From: Desulfarculaceae bacterium | GTDB lineage: Bacteria > Desulfobacterota > Desulfarculia > Desulfarculales > Desulfarculaceae | Reading direction: 5' to 3' | DNA: 38,934 nucleotides | Assembly (NCBI GenBank): GCA_028277825.1 | Contig: JANQFN010000129.1 | Span: 1 to 38,934, forward strand | Part shown: in pieces, positions 9,029 to 17,669 of the stretch | Position numbering within the stretch: position 1 is the first letter of the stretch | Layout: each line of letters opens with the position of its first letter | Program-made: the position numbers and the translations under genes | The notes under the pieces: generated by a model | Databases searched by the model: none | Seen by the model: only the letters and a program-made list of their open reading frames with translations | Told to the model about the DNA's origin: nothing

Positions 9029-10774
9029 GTGGCCAACCCGCCTAACTCATCGGGAATAGAGCTTAAGCCAGCCCCAAAAACCTATGACAAAGAACTGGAC
9101 AAGGCCCGCCCGCCCGAGGAGACCGTGGCTTGGGTGCGCCAGCGTTTTTCTGACCTGGGCCAGGAGATCCTGCGCTCCACGGTGCGCATCGACACCGGCC
9201 GCCTGGACGTGCCGGTGTTTATCAGCATCTGCGGCGACGCGGCCAAGGGCCTGACCGGCACCCAGAAGCAGATGGGCAAGGGCGCCAGCCCCATCCAGGC
9301 CGAGGCCAGCGCCCTGATGGAGTTGGCCGAGCGCTTCAGCTTTTTCCACTTCATCAAAAAGACCGACTTCCCCTGGCTCACCGCCCCCCAGGCCGGGGAG
9401 GCGGCCATGGATTTTGTGGAGGCGGCCAAGTCGGTGTATCACCCGGCCGGCGACCTGGAGCGGGGCCGGGCGGTGTATGACCTGTTGCCCCAGACCTGGG
9501 CCTGGGCCCGGAACCTGGGTGAGGCGCGCGACGAGTACCTTCCCCTGGGCTGGTTCTTTGCCATCAACGAGTACAACGGCCCGGCCGCGGGCAACTGCCT
9601 GGAAGAGGCGGTATTGCAGGCGGTGTGCGAGATCGTGGAGCGCCACATCTCGGCGATGGTCACCCTGGAGGAGCGGCCCACGCCGGCCATAGACTTTGAC
9701 AGCGTCACAGACCCGGTGGCCCGGGACCTGATCGCCAAGTTCGAGAACGCGGGCATCAAGGTGTTTTTAAAGGACTTCACCTGCGACATGGGCATCCCCT
9801 CGGTGGGCGCCCTGTGCTACGACCCCGAGAGCTTCCCCGCCTCCAGCGAGATCGTCTACGCCGCCGGCACCGCCACCAGCCCGGCCAAGGCCCTGATCCG
9901 GGCCCTGACCGAGGTGGCCCAACTGGCCGGCGACTTCCAGACCCACACCAACTACCTGGTCAGCGCCCTGCCCAAGTTTCAGACCCTGGAGGAGGCGGCC
10001 TACGTCATGGAGCCGACGGGCACGGTCGCCCTGGATTCCCTGCCTGACCTGAGCCGGGAGGACTTCAAAGACGAGGTGGACGCCTGTGTGGCCGCGCTTA
10101 AAGAGCGTGACTTCACCACTTATATCGTCAATGTGACTCACTCTGAGTTGCAGGTGCCTTCGGTGTACTGCATCATCCCCGGCGCCCACTTCGCCTACCG
10201 CACCAGCGGCACCGACGTGATCTTCCACGCCGCCAAGCTGGCCAGTCAATTGGGTGACCCGGAGCTGGCCCTGGACACCATCAACCAAATGCTCGAAAGA
10301 GCTGGTTCAAGCTATTACTTGCACTTCTTCCGGGCCCTGGCCCTGCTGGAGTTGGAGCGGCCCGAAGAGGGTCTCAGCAGCCTGCAAAAGGCCCTGGAAC
10401 TCAACCCGCCGGCCACGGACGAGGCCAGCATCCACACCCATATGGGAGTGGCGCTCAAGGACCTGGGCCGTTTCGAGGAGGCCAAGGCCGCCCTGAACCG
10501 GGCCGCCTCCTTTGACGAGCCCCACCAGGAGATCTTCAACCTGTTGGGCTTCTGCCACTTCATGCTCAAGGAGCACGAGGAGTCCATCGAGGCCTTTGGC
10601 CAGGCTATCGAGATGGCGCCGGGCGAGGCCATCAACTACGCCAACATCGGCTCCAATCTGCGTGAGATGGGCAACATCGAAGAGGCCTGTAAGATGTACG
10701 AGCATGCCCTGCACCTGGACCCCAGCCTGGATTTCGCCCGCGAAAACCTGGAGCGGCTCAGCGGAAAGAGTTAG
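9029..10774 (+). CDS. YcaO-domain protein with C-terminal TPR repeats
   Basis: About 581 residues. YcaO enzymes use ATP to phosphorylate peptide backbone amides and make azolines or thioamides; others, such as E. coli YcaO, act in thio-modification. The ATP/Mg hallmarks are present: GKGASPIQAEASALMELAER (SxxxExxER, about residues 84-102), CLEEAVLQAVCEIVERH (near 190) and TSPAKALIRALTEVAQ (near 285). From about residue 400 there are roughly four TPR units (ALALLELERPEEGLSSLQKALELNP and following), probably for binding a protein substrate. The start is uncertain: GTG at 9029 has GGTGGAG 6 bases before it; a GTG at 9017 in the same frame lacks one. The gene follows dsrC by 168 bases with a terminator between. 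No precursor peptide or TfuA gene is adjacent. The true substrate is unknown. Confidence 0.88.
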   Translation: MANPPNSSGIELKPAPKTYDKELDKARPPEETVAWVRQRFSDLGQEILRSTVRIDTGRLDVPVFISICGDAAKGLTGTQKQMGKGASPIQAEASALMELAERFSFFHFIKKTDFPWLTAPQAGEAAMDFVEAAKSVYHPAGDLERGRAVYDLLPQTWAWARNLGEARDEYLPLGWFFAINEYNGPAAGNCLEEAVLQAVCEIVERHISAMVTLEERPTPAIDFDSVTDPVARDLIAKFENAGIKVFLKDFTCDMGIPSVGALCYDPESFPASSEIVYAAGTATSPAKALIRALTEVAQLAGDFQTHTNYLVSALPKFQTLEEAAYVMEPTGTVALDSLPDLSREDFKDEVDACVAALKERDFTTYIVNVTHSELQVPSVYCIIPGAHFAYRTSGTDVIFHAAKLASQLGDPELALDTINQMLERAGSSYYLHFFRALALLELERPEEGLSSLQKALELNPPATDEASIHTHMGVALKDLGRFEEAKAALNRAASFDEPHQEIFNLLGFCHFMLKEHEESIEAFGQAIEMAPGEAINYANIGSNLREMGNIEEACKMYEHALHLDPSLDFARENLERLSGKS

Positions 10775-10800
10775 TTATTCAGGATAGTTAAATTAATAAG

Positions 10801-10827
10801 GCCCCGCCACTTGGCGGGGTTTGTTTT
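10801..10827 (+). terminator. Terminator after the YcaO-TPR gene
   Basis: CCCCGCC (10802-10808) pairs perfectly with GGCGGGG (10813-10819) around a 4-base loop, followed by TTTGTTTT. Confidence 0.8.
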
Positions 10828-10874
10828 GTCAAGGTATGTCGATAGATAATAAGTATTACAAAATTAAATATATA

Positions 10875-10903
10875 TTGCAAAATATGATCGATAGCATTAT
10901 AGT
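10875..10903 (+). promoter_or_regulatory. Promoter of the AbrB-like/PIN toxin-antitoxin pair
   Basis: TTGCAA (10875-10880), 17 bases, TATAGT (10898-10903), in a strongly AT-rich stretch unlike its GC-rich neighbours. Short repeated CGATAG words around and upstream of it could be antitoxin binding sites (autoregulation). The gene starts 29 bases after the -10 with GGGGGAG before the ATG. Confidence 0.65.
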
Positions 10904-10931
10904 ATGATTAATATTTCAAGGGGGAGCTATT

Positions 10932-11138
10932 ATGTTATCCGTGACCGTATCGCCGAAATTTCAAGTGGTCATTCCCAAGAAGATCAGGGAAGGCATGGCA
11001 ATCAAGCCGGGCGACAAGGTGCAGGTCATTCAGTACCGTGATCGCCTGGAATTGGTGCCCATAAAAAAACCCAGCGAGATGCGCGGTTTCCTTCCCGGCC
11101 TGGACACCAGCCTGGAGCGCGAGGAGGACCGGGTATGA
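10932..11138 (+). CDS. AbrB/SpoVT-type antitoxin (VapB-like)
   Basis: 68 residues. The N-terminal swapped-hairpin DNA-binding fold is clear: VTVSPKFQVVIPKKIREGMAIKPGDKVQVIQYRDRLELVPI. The C-terminal tail (MRGFLPGLDTSLEREEDRV) would wrap the toxin. The ATG at 10932 follows GGGGGAG. It overlaps the PIN-domain toxin gene by four bases (ATGA), the standard layout of a type II toxin-antitoxin operon, and probably represses its own AT-rich promoter together with the toxin. Confidence 0.9.
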   Translation: MLSVTVSPKFQVVIPKKIREGMAIKPGDKVQVIQYRDRLELVPIKKPSEMRGFLPGLDTSLEREEDRV

Positions 11139-11512
11139 ACCTGGTGGATTCCTGCGGCTGGCTGGAGTTCTTCGCCGACGGGCCCAACGCAGATTTCTTC
11201 GCCGAACCCTTGGCCGAGGTCTCCAATCTATTGGTGCCCACCATCTGCGTTCTGGAGGTATTTAAGCGCATTCTAGCCCAACGTGGCGAGGGCCCGGCCT
11301 TGCAGGCGGCCGCCGCCATGGGACAGGGCAAGGTGGAGCCGCTGGAGGAGACCCTGGCCCTGGAGGCGGCCCGCTTGGGGGTGCAGTACAAGCTGCCCTT
11401 GGCTGACAGCGTTATCTTAGCCACCGCCCAGGCTCACAAGGCGACGATATGGACTCAGGATGCTGACTTTGAGGGCCTGCCTTCGGTCAAATTCATCCAG
11501 AGAAAAAGCTAA
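11135..11512 (+). CDS. PIN-domain ribonuclease toxin (VapC-like)
   Basis: 125 residues. PIN-domain toxins are Mg-dependent RNases. The acidic residues of the active site are in their usual places: Asp5 (LVDSCGW), Glu41 (VLEVFK), Asp91 (PLADSVI) and Asp109/Asp111 (TQDADF). The start overlaps the antitoxin stop in ATGA, giving translational coupling. The gene looks intact. The order antitoxin-toxin and the spacing are canonical, so the pair is probably active. Confidence 0.9.
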   Translation: MNLVDSCGWLEFFADGPNADFFAEPLAEVSNLLVPTICVLEVFKRILAQRGEGPALQAAAAMGQGKVEPLEETLALEAARLGVQYKLPLADSVILATAQAHKATIWTQDADFEGLPSVKFIQRKS

Positions 11513-11601
11513 GCTTTCAGCGCCCCCAGTTTATGTGCAGGTGCCGGCCTTCTTTGGCCCAGATGGTGCGCGTGTCCTTGGCCCCCCGGCAGGTGACCGG
11601 G

Positions 11602-12510
11602 CTATTCCAGCAACTCATCGCGCAGGCGCTGGATCTCGCTATCGCTCAGGCCCAGCCCACGTCTGAGGTACTGGTCCATGGAGCCGTACTGTTTGTTTAT
11701 CTCATCCAGGGTGGCGTCGATGTAGGCCGCTTCCAGGATGTAGAAGGCCTCCATGTTGGTCATGTCCACCTGTTCGGGGGCAATGCCCCGTTTTTGGGCC
11801 GCTTGTTGGCGCAACTGGGCCAGGCGCCTTTGCACTTCCGCGGCCCGGTACTTGTTGGACAGCAGGTAGTCTTGGCGCACCGTCTCCCAGGGCACGCCAA
11901 GGGCGGAGAGCAGGATGGCGGCGGCGGTTCCGGTGCGGTGCACGCCGTGGGAGCAGTGAAAGACCAGGGGGCGGTTGGCTGGGTCGGCGGCCAGCCGGAG
12001 CAGGGTCGCGTATTGTTCCTTGGCCGCCTCGCCTGTGAGGATCCGATGTATCTCAGGGTTGAGTTCCTTGGGAACCTGGGAAAAATCCGCTTTCCGGCGG
12101 GCCTCCAGAATGATTTTGACCAGGTCCTCATCAGTCTCCCCGGAGATGGGCAGCCCCACCTCGCGCGCCCCCGGGGGCAGCCGGTCTTTGCCCCTGGCAG
12201 CGATCTCCTCCGGAGTCAGGAAGTTGACCACGGTCTTGATGCCCAGGTCTTGCTTTTTGGCCACATCCTGCTCGCTGAGCTTGCCCAGCTCACCGGAGCG
12301 AAAGACCTGGCCCCATTTGACGGTCTTACCGTCCACGGTCTTGTAACCGCCCAGGTCCCGGTAATTGGCCTGGCCCTCCAAGAGCACCTGACGGCGGTCA
12401 GCCTGTGATTGGGCGGCCGCCGGAGTGCTTGGGTAGGTCGAGGCAAAGAACAGCAAGATGCCAAGAACATAGGCCAAGGGGAACCAAAACCTGGCTTGAG
12501 ATTTGTTCAT
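11602..12510 (-). CDS. Exported tyrosine-specific phosphatase-like protein
   Basis: 302 residues. The N-terminus (RFWFPLAYVLGILLFFASTYPSTPAAAQ, residues 7-34) is a signal peptide or membrane anchor, so the enzyme should work in the periplasm. The body belongs to the bacterial tyrosine/dual-specificity phosphatase group: ANYRDLGGYKT (48-58), FRSGELGKLSEQD, VVNFLTPEE, and the P-loop HCSHGVHRTG with nucleophile Cys186 and Arg192 (HCX5R). The usual P-loop of this family reads HCTAGKDRTG, so the loop residues are unusual. The C-terminal helices (NMEAFYILEAAYIDATLDEINKQYGSMDQYLRRGLGLSDSEIQRLRDELL) are typical. It is convergent with the PIN toxin gene. A GGAGGGAGA ribosome site lies 12 bases before the ATG. 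The substrate could be phosphotyrosine protein or phosphoinositide-like compounds. Confidence 0.88.
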   Translation of the reverse strand: MNKSQARFWFPLAYVLGILLFFASTYPSTPAAAQSQADRRQVLLEGQANYRDLGGYKTVDGKTVKWGQVFRSGELGKLSEQDVAKKQDLGIKTVVNFLTPEEIAARGKDRLPPGAREVGLPISGETDEDLVKIILEARRKADFSQVPKELNPEIHRILTGEAAKEQYATLLRLAADPANRPLVFHCSHGVHRTGTAAAILLSALGVPWETVRQDYLLSNKYRAAEVQRRLAQLRQQAAQKRGIAPEQVDMTNMEAFYILEAAYIDATLDEINKQYGSMDQYLRRGLGLSDSEIQRLRDELLE

Positions 12511-12530
12511 TTCTTTCTATCTCCCTCCGG

Positions 12531-12580
12531 GTAGCCCAGACAGCTTGCTGTCTGGGTTGCGAAGCAACAAGAGGTTTAGC
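12531..12580 (+). repeat. REP-like repeat, family B, copy 1
   Basis: GTAG followed by a perfect hairpin CCCAGACAG-CTTG-CTGTCTGGG (12535-12556), a second small hairpin TTGC-GAA-GCAA (12557-12567) and the tail CAAGAGGTTTAGC. The 5' GTAG and stem resemble REP sequences acted on by REP-associated transposases. Confidence 0.75.
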
Positions 12581-12650
12581 CCGACATTTCTATTGTAACG
12601 ACCACGGGTTGGTAGGTGAAACAATACTTAGCGGTGCTGAAACACCGTTG

Positions 12651-12702
12651 ATGAACAACCCCGCCGCAAGCAGCGGGGAATGAACCCCCGTATGGGGGTT
12701 CA
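12651..12702 (+). repeat. Three-hairpin dispersed repeat, family A, copy 2 (internal deletion)
   Basis: It keeps the first hairpin (CCCCGC/GCGGGG) and the last perfect hairpin GAACCCCC-GTAT-GGGGGTTC but lacks about 44 central bases. The junction falls at GCGGGGAATGAAC: in the full copy both edges of the missing part carry GCGGGG, so deletion between these direct repeats explains it. Confidence 0.75.
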
Positions 12703-12736
12703 AGCCATAAGCATGTCGGGAAGATTGCGATGCGTA

Positions 12737-12765
12737 TTGACAATGTAAATACATATTGGTAGGGT
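12737..12765 (+). promoter_or_regulatory. Promoter candidate of the brnTA pair with overlapping palindrome
   Basis: TTGACA (12737-12742), 17 bases, TAGGGT (12760-12765). A small palindrome TGTA-AA-TACA (12744-12753) lies in the spacer, a reasonable antitoxin operator. Transcription from here would start near 12772, which favours the GTG at 12790 over the ATG at 12766 as brnT start. Confidence 0.45.
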
Positions 12766-12789
12766 ATGAAGTCAAAGGGGGGGACGGCG

Positions 12790-13095
12790 GTGGAAGTCAA
12801 ATATGAATTGGAAGGCGAACCCTTTGTTTGGAATGACAACAAGGCAGAGTCCAACGAAACAAAACATGGAGTCGGTTTTCAGGAAGCTTGCGAGGTGTTT
12901 TTTGACCCCTTTTACAAAATGTATGAAGACAGCCAAAACCAAGAATATCGTTACCAATTGTTGGGCTATTCAGACTCCGGCCGGCTATTGTTTGTGGTGG
13001 TCAGCGACGATGAAGCCGGTGTCTGGCGCATAATCACAGCCCGATTGGCCACAGCCCGGGAAAGGGTAGGTTATGAAAAAGAAGATGACACTTAA
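12790..13095 (+). CDS. brnT: BrnT-family ribonuclease toxin
   Basis: About 101 residues, the family length. BrnT (DUF497) is a RelE-like RNase that arrests translation. Family marks: FVWNDNKAESNETKHGVGFQEACEVFFDPF (the WDxxKxxxNxxKHGVxFexA pattern), RYQLLGYSDSGRLLFVVV and the C-terminal WRIITARLATARERVGYE. The GTG start at 12790 has AGGGGGGGA five bases upstream and fits the promoter; an in-frame ATG at 12766 would add 8 residues. Its end overlaps the next gene by 23 bases, the usual toxin-first order of brnTA. Confidence 0.9.
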   Translation: MEVKYELEGEPFVWNDNKAESNETKHGVGFQEACEVFFDPFYKMYEDSQNQEYRYQLLGYSDSGRLLFVVVSDDEAGVWRIITARLATARERVGYEKEDDT

Positions 13096-13345
13096 CAGAA
13101 AGCGGCCCACGACCATGATTTCCATGCGCATGCCAATTGATGTGCTGGAAGACCTCAAGGATATAGCCCGCATCAAGGAAATGTCGGGCTACCAGGCCTT
13201 GATTAAGTTTTATGTGGGCAAGGGCCTGCGCAAAGACCTCTCTGAACTGCGCCGCGAGGACGCAGCCAATAAGGCGCGGGGGGTTCTGGAAAAGCACAAC
13301 GTGGACCCCAAGGTCATCGCCGAGGTCATCGAATCAGTGGGGTGA
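13073..13345 (+). CDS. brnA: BrnA/CopG-like ribbon-helix-helix antitoxin
   Basis: 90 residues. The core TTMISMRMPIDVLEDLKDIARIKEMSGYQALIKFYVGKGLRKDL has the strand-helix-helix pattern of ribbon-helix-helix antitoxins that follow BrnT. It neutralises the toxin and represses the operon. It overlaps brnT by 23 bases. Its stop region overlaps an alternative GTG of the next frame, so translation may continue into the membrane-protein gene. Confidence 0.85.
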   Translation: MKKKMTLNRKRPTTMISMRMPIDVLEDLKDIARIKEMSGYQALIKFYVGKGLRKDLSELRREDAANKARGVLEKHNVDPKVIAEVIESVG

Positions 13346-13389
13346 GAGTCAGGGGGGATGAGCGTCCAAGCGGTTGGGAGGATGGCGGG

Positions 13390-13887
13390 TTGGTCGCTAG
13401 TGAGTTAAATTTTCAGGATTTTCTAGTTTCGTGGCTGGCTCTGAAAATGGCGTTGGCCATTTTTCCGGGTATCTGCCTTGTCACGTGGGCCGGCTATGTG
13501 GGTTGGTCGGGCAAGAGAGCCACTATCCGCGATTTGTGGCTGATATGGCGGGAGACCGAGCAAGCGAAGCACGAAGGCTTGAAAGAATTCGCCCGCACCT
13601 TTTTTCCGCTGTTTCCCATGCTTGCGTATCTGCTTTTGCTCGTCATTCTTTTCATCATTCCCGCCGATACATGCCTGCTTCTGGTTGTCAATTTGTGCGC
13701 CATGCCCGCCGCTGTCATTTCATATCGAGAGGGGCGGCGAGTGAGGAGTTGGAGGCGTGGCTCTGCCGACTTCCATCAATTCGATTTACCGTGGCCCGCG
13801 CTTATCAGGGTCATGGGATTGTGGCTTATCTTTTCCATCGCCGTTATGATGGTTCTTTATGTATTAGGTGTCTGGAACCCTACTTGA
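13390..13887 (+). CDS. Small multi-pass membrane protein, function unknown
   Basis: 165 residues from a TTG at 13390 preceded at 7 bases by GGGAGGA; the frame is also open from a GTG at 13342 that overlaps the brnA stop. There are three or four hydrophobic segments: ALKMALAIFPGICLVTWAGY, FPLFPMLAYLLLLVILFII with TCLLLVVNLCAMPAAVI, and VMGLWLIFSIAVMMVLYVLG near the end. Basic and acidic residues fall between them (RDLWLIWRETEQAKHEGLKEF), so the protein is plausible. I recognise no family. Codon use is less GC-biased than in the housekeeping genes around it, as in the neighbouring toxin-antitoxin pair. Confidence 0.55.
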   Translation: MVASELNFQDFLVSWLALKMALAIFPGICLVTWAGYVGWSGKRATIRDLWLIWRETEQAKHEGLKEFARTFFPLFPMLAYLLLLVILFIIPADTCLLLVVNLCAMPAAVISYREGRRVRSWRRGSADFHQFDLPWPALIRVMGLWLIFSIAVMMVLYVLGVWNPT

Positions 13888-13907
13888 TTATGTAGGCGCA
13901 ATGGGCG

Positions 13908-13959
13908 GTTGCCCCAGACAGCTTGCCTGTCTGGGTTGTGAAGCAACAAGAGGTTCAGC
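13908..13959 (+). repeat. REP-like repeat, family B, copy 2
   Basis: Hairpin CCCAGACAG-CTTGC-CTGTCTGGG (arms 13913-13921 and 13927-13935), then TTGTGAAGCAA and the tail CAAGAGGTTCAGC. With copy 3, which is inverted and about 100 bases away, it forms a REPIN-like doublet. Confidence 0.75.
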
Positions 13960-14055
13960 AGGGCATGCCGATTTATTGTCATGGTGTTTAAAGAAAACTA
14001 AACAGCCCCTTTTCTTCCTGAACCAACCCATCGCATCTATTACGACCTACCTACT

Positions 14056-14104
14056 CGACTTCTCGTGCCTGCAGCAGCCCAGACAGGCAAGCTGTCTGGG
14101 CCAC
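14056..14104 (-). repeat. REP-like repeat, family B, copy 3
   Basis: Reverse orientation: GTGGCCCAGACAG... with the same 9-bp stem (14078-14100) and a diverged second hairpin and tail. It lies 13 bases past the stop of the transposase gene, on its 3' side. Confidence 0.7.
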
Positions 14105-14116
14105 TCTGGAACTTAC

Positions 14117-14629
14117 TCAGCCCGGCATCCCGATCTCAACCCCCACCGGTTGGCCCAACTCGTAATGCCTGGCGGAACCGAATCTCCATTGCTCGGGCCG
14201 TGAAACCAGCCCGGCCTTGACCGGGTTGCCATGCATATAACCCAGCTTCTCACGCATCATGGCCTCGGTTACAACATCAAAGCTATAATAGCGGCGCTGC
14301 CATACCGGGTCATTGGCAGGAATAGTCCCGGCATAGCCCGGCTGGCTTTTAATCACATTCTTCTTGATCGAATAAGAGGTGAGCCGCTTCCACTGTTTTA
14401 GGAATTCGCTAAGTTTGTTGGGCTCTGAAAACCAGACCAGGGCATGCACATGATCCGGCATCACTACGAAGCCCTGGCATTTGCCGCCACGTTGGGTCAG
14501 TTGGGAAGACAAGACATTGACCACGACTCCCTTGGCTGAATCGTCATCCAGGAGGCGTCTGCGCTTATAACAGGAAAAGGTCAGGAAATGGGCATGGCCG
14601 GAAAAATCGAATTTCCCCCCCGAACTCAT
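14117..14629 (-). CDS. REP-associated tyrosine transposase (RAYT, TnpA_REP / Y1 family)
   Basis: 170 residues. It carries the HUH motif MPDHVHALVWF (His60, His62) and a downstream WQRRYYSFDV with candidate catalytic Tyr114/115, as in IS200/IS605-like single-strand transposases that were domesticated to move REP sequences. Other family segments: FSGHAHFLTFSCYKRRRLL near the start and LGYMHGNPVKAGLVSRPEQWRFGSA near the end. ATG at 14629 is chosen because the protein begins there in family style; the open frame continues upstream to 14797, but that part translates the flanking repeat. No ribosome site is obvious. Copies of the family B repeat flank it on both sides, which marks them as its probable substrate. 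Confidence 0.9.
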   Translation of the reverse strand: MSSGGKFDFSGHAHFLTFSCYKRRRLLDDDSAKGVVVNVLSSQLTQRGGKCQGFVVMPDHVHALVWFSEPNKLSEFLKQWKRLTSYSIKKNVIKSQPGYAGTIPANDPVWQRRYYSFDVVTEAMMREKLGYMHGNPVKAGLVSRPEQWRFGSARHYELGQPVGVEIGMPG

Positions 14630-14751
14630 GCCGCAATTTATTTTGGCTCTGTGGATAATGTCAACAGAGGGATGGCGAAGGTGGGTCTCGGCACACTGAC
14701 AAGCAATGCTATTCCAACCAATAATGATTATTCCGGGTAACACCTTTCTGG

Positions 14752-14796
14752 ACCTCTTGTGCCTTTGGCACCCAGACAGGCAAGCTGTCTGGGCCA
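14752..14796 (-). repeat. REP-like repeat, family B, copy 4
   Basis: Reverse orientation: GTGGCCCAGACAG stem (14771-14793) followed by TGCC-AAA-GGCA and the tail CAAGAGGTCC. The second hairpin has a different sequence from copy 1 (TTGC/GCAA) but keeps its pairing, a compensatory change. Confidence 0.75.
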
Positions 14797-14855
14797 CCCG
14801 TCACCCGTAAAAAATTACTTTTTCGCGTCGCCGAGCCCCCAGACATCCCCAATTC

Positions 14856-14885
14856 TTGACACCTCAGCCCGCCCGGGGATACCTT
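14856..14885 (+). promoter_or_regulatory. Promoter candidate for enolase
   Basis: Perfect TTGACA (14856-14861), 18 bases, TACCTT (14880-14885). It lies 48 bases before the enolase ATG, downstream of the repeat cluster. Confidence 0.4.
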
Positions 14886-14887
14886 AA

Positions 14888-16201
<1,314 letters not shown>

Positions 16202-16334
16202 ATAATTCTGGCCGGGGCAGGCCGGCCCCGGCGAGTCCCCCCGCTACGGGAGGAGCACTATAGCCCCGCCAGGCTCCAGAGCCCAGAGTCCCCGGGACCA
16301 ATGGCCGGCTTACGCCCGGCTCTACAATTCCCTG

Positions 16335-17669
16335 TTGCAACCCGCCTTTGAACGGCTCAAAGGCAAAGCCACCCCCGGCCTGGAGGCCATGCTGGCCCGT
16401 AGCCAGTGGTGGGACGCCCAGGCCCTGGCCGATTGGCAATGGGCCGAGATGGCCAAGCTGCTGGGCTTCGCCGCCAGCCAGGTGCCCTTTTACCGGGACT
16501 GGTTTTCCGCTCACGACCTCTCCCCGGATGACGTGGTGGCCAGCCGCGATTTGACGTTGTTGCCGGTGATCGACAAGGACATGCTGCAGGCCGAGCCGGA
16601 GCGCTTTAAGCCGGAGTCGATGCCCGCCGGCTCCTATGCCAAGTCCACCGGCGGCACCGGCGGCCAGCCCCTGCATTTCTACGTGAGCCCGGCCTCGGAC
16701 CACTGGCGCACCGCAGTCACCCGGCGCGGTTACGGATGGGCCGGCTGCCCGGGCGGCCGGCGCCAGCTACACCTGTGGAGCGGCGACATCGTGGCCCTGC
16801 CCAAAAAAACCTTGCTCAAACGGGACCTGCACCGGACCTTTCTGCGCCAACGCTTTGTGGACTACTACCGCATGCTCTCCGGTGAGCAGGCCGACTCGGC
16901 CCTGGCCGAGATCGACCGCTTTGGCCCGGACTGCCTGGTGGCCTATCCCTCCGGGGCCGAGGCCCTGGCCCGCCGGGCCCTGGCCCGGGGCTGGAAGCCG
17001 GCCAAGCCTTTGCTCAGCGTGCTCACCGGCGCCGAGCGGCTCTACCCCCACCAGCGGGAGCTGATCCAAGAGGCCCTGGGCGCCGAGGTGTTCGAGACCT
17101 ACGGCGGCCGTGAGTTCATGTTGATCGCCAGCGAATGCCCCGCTCACCAGGGCCTGCACGTCTCAGCCGAGAACCTGATGCTGGAGGTGGCCCACGAAGG
17201 CCGGCCCCTGGAACCGGGCCAAGTGGGCGAGCTGTTGATTACCGACCTGCACAATTTCGCCCAGCCCTTCATCCGCTACACCAACGGCGACCTGGCCTCC
17301 TGGCTGGAGGGGGACTGCCCCTGCGGCCGGGGCCTGCCCCGGCTGGCCGGAGTCTCAGGCCGGGTGATGGACGCCATCCGCACCCCGGACGGCGGCCGCC
17401 TCACCGGCCTGTTCTTTCCCCACCTGCTCAAGGATTTCGAGGCCATCCGGCGCTACCAGATCGTGCAGGAGCGCCTGGATCACCTCACCCTGCGCCTGGT
17501 GCTGAGCGAGCCGCTGGCAGCAAAGGACCAGGCCCTTATCCTGGAAATGATCGGCCAGGCCCTGCCCGGGGTGGCGGCGGAAATCCAGCAGGTGGAGGAG
17601 ATCGAGACCACGCCCAGCGGCAAGGTGCGCATCACCATCGGGCTGGATGACTCCGGGAAAGGTGCCTAG
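16335..17669 (+). CDS. PaaK-like AMP-forming acyl-CoA ligase (phenylacetate-CoA ligase family)
   Basis: At least 444 residues. The family adenylates an acid and transfers it to CoA or another thiol. Marks: the phosphate loop KSTGGTGGQPLHFY, the YGGREFMLIASECPAHQGLHVSAENLMLEV core, GELLITDLHNFAQPFIRYTNGD (hinge Asp) and the C-terminal subdomain with TPSGKVRI. The start is uncertain. TTG 16335 is the first usual start codon in frame, but the frame is open and protein-like further up (DQWPAYARLYNSLLQPAFERLKG), and GGGAGGAG at 16248-16255 is followed four bases later only by ATA (16260) in this frame. A non-standard ATA start is therefore possible. It overlaps the following hydrolase by 23 bases. 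The substrate is unknown; aromatic acid or polysaccharide-linked roles are both known in the family. Confidence 0.85.
   Translation: MQPAFERLKGKATPGLEAMLARSQWWDAQALADWQWAEMAKLLGFAASQVPFYRDWFSAHDLSPDDVVASRDLTLLPVIDKDMLQAEPERFKPESMPAGSYAKSTGGTGGQPLHFYVSPASDHWRTAVTRRGYGWAGCPGGRRQLHLWSGDIVALPKKTLLKRDLHRTFLRQRFVDYYRMLSGEQADSALAEIDRFGPDCLVAYPSGAEALARRALARGWKPAKPLLSVLTGAERLYPHQRELIQEALGAEVFETYGGREFMLIASECPAHQGLHVSAENLMLEVAHEGRPLEPGQVGELLITDLHNFAQPFIRYTNGDLASWLEGDCPCGRGLPRLAGVSGRVMDAIRTPDGGRLTGLFFPHLLKDFEAIRRYQIVQERLDHLTLRLVLSEPLAAKDQALILEMIGQALPGVAAEIQQVEEIETTPSGKVRITIGLDDSGKGA

Noticed and set aside
11533-12408. Open frame on the + strand opposite the phosphatase gene
   Set aside because: The - strand frame has a signal peptide and the HCX5R active site; the + strand frame has no recognisable domain.
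13431-13895. Alternative reading frame across the small membrane protein gene
   Set aside because: It lacks the alternating hydrophobic segments and a ribosome site; the other frame has GGGAGGA before its TTG.
12535-14793. CRISPR-like array from the repeated CCCAGACAG units
   Set aside because: Units are in both orientations at irregular spacing with genes between them; this is REP-like, not CRISPR.
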